Shown piece by piece: positions 5,265-9,939 of a DNA stretch of 9,939 nt; position 1 is the stretch's first letter; every line of letters begins with the position of its first letter. The notes below the pieces were generated by a model. The model searched no databases. It worked only from the letters and a program-made list of their open reading frames with translations, and was not told where the DNA came from. A program made the translations under genes and the position numbers. This DNA comes from Firmicutes bacterium CAG:555 (GTDB lineage: Bacteria; Bacillota; Clostridia; Oscillospirales; Oscillospiraceae): the NCBI GenBank assembly GCA_000431075.1, contig HF986908.1:1-9939 (forward strand), in the 5' to 3' direction.

Positions 5265-5289
5265 TGCTTCGTTAAGAGGATTTGGTTTA

Positions 5290-7344
5290 ATGGCATATCT
5301 GGACACCGATGTTAGGTACTGCAAGGGTATAGGAGAAAGGAAAGCGCTGCTTTTAAATAAGCTCGGCGTGTTCACCGTACACGACCTTGTTTCCTATTTC
5401 CCCAGAAAATACGAAGATCGCAGCCAATTTAAGCCCATAGCGCTCACCTGTGACGGCGAGACAGCCTGCATTCAAGGCGTCGTTGCCGACACGCCCCGCC
5501 TCGTGCGCATCCGCCGCGGCATGGAGCTTGTGAAGTTCCGTGTCGTGGATGAGAGTGCATCGGTTGACATAACATATTTCAATCAGCCCTATCTCAAGGA
5601 TCACATACGCCGTGGGCAGTGCCTTAATTTCTATGGCAAGATAATCGGTATCGGCGGTAAACGGACGATGTCCAACCCCGTGTACGAGCCGGAAAACGCA
5701 CCGGACGGCGTGACGGGCAGAATAGTCCCCGTGTACAGGCTGACAACGGGGCTGTCGCAGAAGCTCGTGATGCACGCCGTGCGGCAGGCGCTGGATGCCT
5801 GCGGCGGCGAGCTGCCGGAGGTTCTGCCGGAGACACTGCGTGAAAAATACTCGCTTGCTCAGACGGGCTTTGCATATGAAAACATTCACTTTCCCGCCGA
5901 TTTCACCGCTCTGGAGCTTGCAAGGCGCAGGCTGATATTCGAGGAGCTGTTCCTGCTCGCCTGCGCTCTCGGCAGGATGAAGGGGCAGCACAGCAAGGCC
6001 GACGGATATAAGATGCAGTCTTGTGACCTCAACGAGTTTTGGTCTGCCCTGCCCTTTACACCGACTAATGCGCAGAGGCGGGCGGTGAGCGATGCCCTTG
6101 CCGATATGCAGTCGGGCAAGGCGATGAACAGGCTCGTTCAGGGCGATGTCGGCAGCGGCAAAACACTCGTTGCGGCGGCGCTTATATGGTACGCTGCAAA
6201 AAACGGATACATGAGTGCGTTCATGGCTCCGACAGAAATTCTGGCAAAGCAGCATTTTGACACTCTGCTGGGCATTCTCTCCCCGCTCGGTCTGCGGATC
6301 GGGCTGCTCACGGGTGCGATGACCGCAAAACAGAAGCGCGAGGTCAAGGCCTCGCTCAGAAACGGTGAATTTGACCTTATCATCGGCACGCATGCGCTGT
6401 TTTCCGAGGATGTGGAGTACCCCAATCTCGGGCTTGTCGTCACCGATGAGCAGCACCGCTTCGGCGTAAATCAGCGCTCAAGCCTTATTTCAAAGGGCGA
6501 TCGCCCGCATGTACTGGTCATGTCCGCAACGCCAATCCCCCGCACGTTGGCGCTTATTATCTACGGTGATCTTGACATTTCCGTCATTGACGAGCTGCCT
6601 CCCGGTCGGCAAAAGGTCGATACCTTCGCCGTCACCGAGAGCTACCGTGTGCGCCTTAACGGATTCATCCGCAAATTAGTTTCCGAAGGGCGGCAGGTGT
6701 TTGTCGTCTGCCCGATGATAGAGGAAAACGAGGAGCTCCCGCCGAACTTGAAGTCTGCGCAGGAGCACGCCGCAGAGCTTCAGCGCTACTTCCCCGGCCT
6801 CAAGGTCGCATGTGTGCACGGAAAGCTCAAGGCCAAGGAAAAGGCAGAGATCATGCAGGCCTTCGTTGCTGGCAGCATTGACATCCTCGTCTCGACAACG
6901 GTCATAGAAGTCGGCGTCGATGTGCCGAATGCGGCGCTTATGATAATCGAAAACGCCGACCGTTTCGGCCTTAGCCAGCTTCACCAGCTGCGTGGCCGTG
7001 TCGGCCGAGGCAAGCACAAAAGCTACTGCGTTCTGGTCTCCGACACCGACAACGAGGTGTCCGAGGCAAGGCTCAAGATCATGACGCAGACAAACGACGG
7101 CTTTAAAATTTCCGAGGAAGATCTGCGGCTGCGCGGCCCGGGTGATTTCTTCGGCTCAAGACAGCACGGTCTGCCGGCGATGCATGTCGCCGACCTGTGC
7201 TCGGACATGAATGTGCTGCAAACGGCGCAGACGGCGGCGCAGGAGCTGCTTGCTTCCGACCCCGAGCTTGAAAAGCCTGAGCATCAGGCGCTTAAGGCTG
7301 CGGTCGACAGGCTTTTTGAAATGAATACGGACACGATAAACTGA
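5290..7344 (+). CDS. recG: ATP-dependent DNA helicase RecG
   Basis: A 684-residue superfamily 2 helicase that remodels stalled replication forks and branch-migrates recombination intermediates. The N-terminal third holds the OB-fold wedge domain that grips branched DNA. Helicase motifs in order: Walker A GDVGSGKT (285-292, K291), Walker B box DEQH (386-389, in TDEQHRFGVNQR), motif III MSATPIPRTLAL, then the second RecA-like domain with VFVVCPMIEENEE, VACVHGKL, STTVIEVGVDVPNA and motif VI QLHQLRGRVGRG. The C-terminal RecG region (RLRGPGDFFGSRQHG) is present. Length is normal and no key residue is missing. The start ATG 5290 follows AAGAGGA. It is 11 bp upstream of the next gene, probably cotranscribed with it. 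Confidence 0.96.
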   Translation: MAYLDTDVRYCKGIGERKALLLNKLGVFTVHDLVSYFPRKYEDRSQFKPIALTCDGETACIQGVVADTPRLVRIRRGMELVKFRVVDESASVDITYFNQPYLKDHIRRGQCLNFYGKIIGIGGKRTMSNPVYEPENAPDGVTGRIVPVYRLTTGLSQKLVMHAVRQALDACGGELPEVLPETLREKYSLAQTGFAYENIHFPADFTALELARRRLIFEELFLLACALGRMKGQHSKADGYKMQSCDLNEFWSALPFTPTNAQRRAVSDALADMQSGKAMNRLVQGDVGSGKTLVAAALIWYAAKNGYMSAFMAPTEILAKQHFDTLLGILSPLGLRIGLLTGAMTAKQKREVKASLRNGEFDLIIGTHALFSEDVEYPNLGLVVTDEQHRFGVNQRSSLISKGDRPHVLVMSATPIPRTLALIIYGDLDISVIDELPPGRQKVDTFAVTESYRVRLNGFIRKLVSEGRQVFVVCPMIEENEELPPNLKSAQEHAAELQRYFPGLKVACVHGKLKAKEKAEIMQAFVAGSIDILVSTTVIEVGVDVPNAALMIIENADRFGLSQLHQLRGRVGRGKHKSYCVLVSDTDNEVSEARLKIMTQTNDGFKISEEDLRLRGPGDFFGSRQHGLPAMHVADLCSDMNVLQTAQTAAQELLASDPELEKPEHQALKAAVDRLFEMNTDTIN

Positions 7345-7355
7345 AAGGTGAAACC

Positions 7356-7859
7356 ATGCGTGAAAATGAAGAAGCCCTCGCCATGCAGCAGAAAGAAAGC
7401 CTGCGGAGCTTTGCCGAGGACATTTATAATAAGGTTGGAAGCCGCATTCCATCAGCCGTGCTGACGCACGACGGGCTGTGCTATACGATTGAATTTAACA
7501 CCGCCGACCGCTTCTCACTCGTACTCATGGGCAGCGAGACGAATAACGCCGACTGCTTCCAGTCGATGCTCGTGTTTGACGGGTTTTCCGACCTGCTGCT
7601 CTCCGGCCGCAGGCCGTTAGAGGAGTACAAAGCGCAGCTTGTGCACCTCGTGTGCGGCATCGTCGGCCACAAAATATGCGTCACGCAGGTTGTCAAACGG
7701 CACACCGAACGGCGCATTGAATATAAAGTGTTGAATGACGGTACATGGGAAACCGTCAGTGTTGAGCACAAGCTCACCGGCTTCGGTGCAATCCTCCTGC
7801 TGTGGAAAAGCAGCGAAGATAGCTTGAATTTTAACTTAGCGATAAACGACAGGCAGTGA
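7356..7859 (+). CDS. Uncharacterised 167-residue protein downstream of recG
   Basis: I do not recognise this protein. The ATG at 7356 follows GAAAGGTG with good spacing, and only 11 bp separate it from the recG stop, so it is very likely translated from the recG transcript. No signal peptide or clear transmembrane helix is present. The N-terminal 27 residues are charged and helical in character. The middle has alternating strands (LCYTIEFNTADRFSLVLMGSE, SMLVFDGFSDLLLS), and the stretch GAILLLWKSSEDSLNFNLAIND closes the protein, suggesting a compact alpha/beta cytoplasmic domain. Two cysteines (C66 or so and in LVCGIVG) do not form a recognised metal motif. The last three codons and the stop lie in the 5' arm of the terminator stem. 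Confidence 0.75.
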   Translation: MRENEEALAMQQKESLRSFAEDIYNKVGSRIPSAVLTHDGLCYTIEFNTADRFSLVLMGSETNNADCFQSMLVFDGFSDLLLSGRRPLEEYKAQLVHLVCGIVGHKICVTQVVKRHTERRIEYKVLNDGTWETVSVEHKLTGFGAILLLWKSSEDSLNFNLAINDRQ

Positions 7860-7878
7860 TTACACTGCCTGTCGTTTT
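7844..7878. terminator. Terminator shared by convergent genes, overlapping their stop codons
   Basis: A perfect 15-bp stem pairs 7844-7858 with 7863-7877 around the loop ATTA, and is followed by TTTTAT on the plus strand. The plus-strand stop codon (7857-7859) and the minus-strand stop (7877-7879) both overlap the hairpin, so the two convergent genes share one compact signal. Confidence 0.85.
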
Positions 7879-8212
7879 ATATCCCGAATATTTTTAATAC
7901 GGCGTAGGCGACAGCGCTGCCGCTTAAGGATGACAGCGCCATCAAAAGTCCTGTTTTGGACTTTGGTCTGCGGCGCAGGGTGCTCATGTATCCGCCGGCG
8001 GCGGCTTTGGCCTCGTCCATGAGCTTTGCATGCGTTATACCAGAGGTGCGCATATAGTCCTCACGGACGATGAATATTGCCTCCTCGAACACCTTTTTAT
8101 CCGGCGATTTTACAACTATTACCCGCTTTGCCGTACCTTTTACCACTTCTGCCGCCTCCTGTGATGATATTTTCTGTTCGGATTTTACCCGTTTTGCCAT
8201 ATCCATATACAT
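7877..8212 (-). CDS. Small tail-anchored protein of unknown function, coupled to spoIIE
   Basis: A 111-residue protein I do not recognise. With the start taken at 8212 its ATG overlaps the spoIIE stop by one base (TGATG), a sign of translational coupling. Other in-frame starts are GTG 8215, ATG 8206 and ATG 8200; the SD-like GGTGAT (8211-8216) is best spaced for ATG 8206. The N-terminus is basic and polar (residues about 5-35), the middle is a mixed alpha/beta stretch with VIVVKSPDKKVFEEAIFIVRED, and residues 79-86 are strongly basic (RRRPKSK). The final 22 residues (LLMALSSLSGSAVAYAVLKIFGI) are hydrophobic and run to the C-terminus, predicting a tail-anchored membrane protein with most of its mass in the cytoplasm. 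A sporulation role is suggested only by its position. Confidence 0.75.
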   Translation of the reverse strand: MYMDMAKRVKSEQKISSQEAAEVVKGTAKRVIVVKSPDKKVFEEAIFIVREDYMRTSGITHAKLMDEAKAAAGGYMSTLRRRPKSKTGLLMALSSLSGSAVAYAVLKIFGI

Positions 8213-9939
8213 CACCCACGGGTCTGAACTTTAACGGCGAGCACGGTCATGTCGTCGCAGTTGCCGTAAATTTTCTCTGCTTCACGGAGCGTGTCGCGGG
8301 CAAGCAGCTTCATATCATCGGTTGCCGAGTCCATGACCTCACGCAGCCAGCTGTCATTCGAGTCACCGATAACCCCATCTGAGGCGATTATCGCCGTGCT
8401 GCCGGGCTTCAGGCGCATACGCACAACATCGGGTGCAGTGGAAGTGCCGTCTCCGAGGCCGGGTGCAAAGCTCTCGCCCTTGATGCGGCGGATGTTCTTG
8501 CCGTTCATGACATAGCTGGGCGCAGCGCCGTACTTATAAAAGCAGGTCTCACCGGAGAATAGGTCAACGCACATGAGATCGACCGTTGCAAACCCCCAGT
8601 TATCGCCGCTTTTCAAAAGCATCACGGAGTTGAGCGTTTTCATGGCAACGGCGGGGTCGATGCCCGAGCGCAGAAACTTTTCGAGTATCTCGATGACCTC
8701 CTTGCTCTCGCTTGCAGCCTCGGGACCGCAGCCCATGCCATCGGACAGGATGACGCACAAAACGCCTGAGTCGGTCTTGAAATATGTTCCCCGGTCGCCG
8801 CTTACCTTCTCACCCTTTTTCTTCATTGCCGCAATGCCGACGGATACGGCAAGGGGCTCGGCCTCAATGAGCGTGAGCTTTGCCATGCCGTCGTTTGCGG
8901 ATCTCTGACGGCAAAGGCGCAGACCGAGTACCCCAGACAGCTTTTCAAGATAGTCGGGGTCTTCATACAGTCTTGAAAGCGAACCCGATTCCACCACCGC
9001 ACGCAGTCTGCCCCGTCCGTCACGGTACACCGCCGCATCCGCTTCAATGTCCATCGTGCGCAGATAGCGCATGAGTCGCCGCTCGGCAAGGTGGTCGGCG
9101 CCGTTTATGCTGCCGAGCTCCTCGGCAACGCCGCCGAGGATATCCGCCATGTCCGAATACTGCCCCCACGCCGTGTCACGGCTTTCACGCAGCTGCGCCG
9201 CAAAATGCTTGCGATAAGCCGCAGCACGCAGTTCACCGTTGACGGCGGTGACGAATGCCTCGGGCGTTCGGCATTTTTCAACGAACCTCAGCGGGATATC
9301 TCCGAGTTGGAGCGTGCCCCGCTTTGTCATGGCGGCCGTTGCATCGTTTAACGCCGAAAGCGTTTCCATGTACTCGCTGTTCCAGCAACGATTTTTGTCC
9401 TTGCACATGACGCACACGCAGTCGGCGGCACGATCAAACACCTTGGCAGGGTCTGCGTCGTTGTATTTTTGCTCGACATTGCGCCGCACTATCTCAAACA
9501 GCCCCGCATACGCCGAGCCAAGCTGTGCAACCCGCCGTGAAACATAGCGTCTGAGCCCCGATTCCCCGCTGCCGCCGCCGACGGGTTGGATGATAGTCCC
9601 CACTGTGCAAATTACATTTGACGGCAGGAGCATGAAAACGACCGATGCGCAGAGCACCTCGACAAGGTCGCTAAGCTGCGGTGCTGCCGTCCATGCGAGT
9701 GCTGCCGCAACGGCATTTGAGAGAACGAACGCAAGCAGGAACGCAAGCCTGCCGCAGCGGTTAAACAGGCCCGAAAGCAGTCCCGAAAACGCATAAGCCA
9801 TCGTGAAAAACGGCGTTCCGCCGGTCGTGAGATCCATCGCAAGACCAAACATCGTGCCGACGGTGCAGCCGGTCATCATCCCGCAGCGCAGTGAGCTCAT
9901 CATAATGATGAGCACCGCCGCAAAGCGGCCGACGGACAG
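8212..9939 (-). CDS. spoIIE: Stage II sporulation protein E, PP2C phosphatase, C-terminal part
   Basis: The frame is open to the right edge, giving 575 C-terminal residues of a protein usually near 800; the start is outside the window and the GTG at 9915 is internal. Visible residues 1-115 are the last membrane helices of the polytopic N-terminal domain. About 120-375 is the linker/FtsZ-interacting region, including the Cys motif CVMCKDKNRCWNSEYME. Residues 381-575 form the PP2C phosphatase: metal ligands at D400 (LSDGMGCG), D521 (IIASDGVIGD) and D562/D563 (GNCDDMT), all present. SpoIIE dephosphorylates SpoIIAA (anti-anti-sigma factor), releasing sigma-F in the forespore, and takes part in polar septation. 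This is a strong marker that the organism has the sporulation pathway. Confidence 0.95.
   Translation of the reverse strand: MSVGRFAAVLIIMMSSLRCGMMTGCTVGTMFGLAMDLTTGGTPFFTMAYAFSGLLSGLFNRCGRLAFLLAFVLSNAVAAALAWTAAPQLSDLVEVLCASVVFMLLPSNVICTVGTIIQPVGGGSGESGLRRYVSRRVAQLGSAYAGLFEIVRRNVEQKYNDADPAKVFDRAADCVCVMCKDKNRCWNSEYMETLSALNDATAAMTKRGTLQLGDIPLRFVEKCRTPEAFVTAVNGELRAAAYRKHFAAQLRESRDTAWGQYSDMADILGGVAEELGSINGADHLAERRLMRYLRTMDIEADAAVYRDGRGRLRAVVESGSLSRLYEDPDYLEKLSGVLGLRLCRQRSANDGMAKLTLIEAEPLAVSVGIAAMKKKGEKVSGDRGTYFKTDSGVLCVILSDGMGCGPEAASESKEVIEILEKFLRSGIDPAVAMKTLNSVMLLKSGDNWGFATVDLMCVDLFSGETCFYKYGAAPSYVMNGKNIRRIKGESFAPGLGDGTSTAPDVVRMRLKPGSTAIIASDGVIGDSNDSWLREVMDSATDDMKLLARDTLREAEKIYGNCDDMTVLAVKVQTRG

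Noticed and set aside
5353..6456. Long minus-strand open frame (367 codons) opposite recG
   Set aside because: It lies wholly within the well-supported recG gene; the translation is rich in His, Cys and Arg without family motifs, as expected of a shadow frame in GC-rich DNA.
1..9939. CRISPR array, transposon, prophage, riboswitch, tRNA or rRNA
   Set aside because: No regularly spaced repeats, transposase or phage-like proteins, aptamer-like leaders, or tRNA/rRNA signatures were seen.

Overview
The window looks like a chromosomal stretch of an anaerobic, spore-forming member of the Clostridia, probably an Oscillospiraceae/Ruminococcaceae-type gut bacterium. The basis is a SpoIIE sporulation phosphatase, a PerR plus rubredoxin-first rubrerythrin pair typical of strict anaerobes, a Firmicutes-style NlpC/P60 wall hydrolase with SH3 repeats, strong Shine-Dalgarno sites, and moderately GC-rich genes separated by AT-rich spacers. 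I see no tRNA, rRNA, CRISPR array, insertion sequence or phage gene.

Layout. 1-383 (minus): 5' part of a secreted fibronectin-type-III-like protein, cut by the window edge. 540-1550 (plus): perR, then a reverse rubrerythrin, an oxidative-stress unit with a Fur/PerR-type palindrome over the perR transcription start and a second perfect 8-1-8 palindrome just before the rubrerythrin ribosome site. 1551-1907: a 357-bp gap that holds the rubrerythrin terminator, a candidate C-rich small RNA on the minus strand (own sigma-A promoter, terminator-like hairpin), a perfect 23-bp palindrome, and the promoter of the next gene. 1908-2318 (plus): small SUFU-like protein. 2372-3907 (minus): secreted NlpC/P60 endopeptidase with five SH3 repeats, sharing a bidirectional terminator with the previous gene. 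4170-7859 (plus): apbE lipoprotein (flavin transferase), recG helicase, and an unrecognised 167-residue protein. 7877-9939 (minus): a small tail-anchored unknown protein coupled by a 1-nt overlap to the end of spoIIE, whose own 5' end lies outside the window.

How the genes fit together. PerR (all five regulatory metal ligands and the four-cysteine zinc site are visible) most likely controls itself and the peroxide-scavenging rubrerythrin. The odd-length palindromes upstream of perR, of the rubrerythrin gene and of the small-RNA promoter share single-base-centred symmetry, so the small RNA may belong to the same response; this is inference. The NlpC/P60 protein and the fibronectin-like protein act at the cell surface. 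RecG is housekeeping DNA repair. SpoIIE and its coupled partner belong to the sporulation programme. The most interesting parts are the candidate small RNA with its palindrome and the unrecognised tail-anchored protein coupled to spoIIE.
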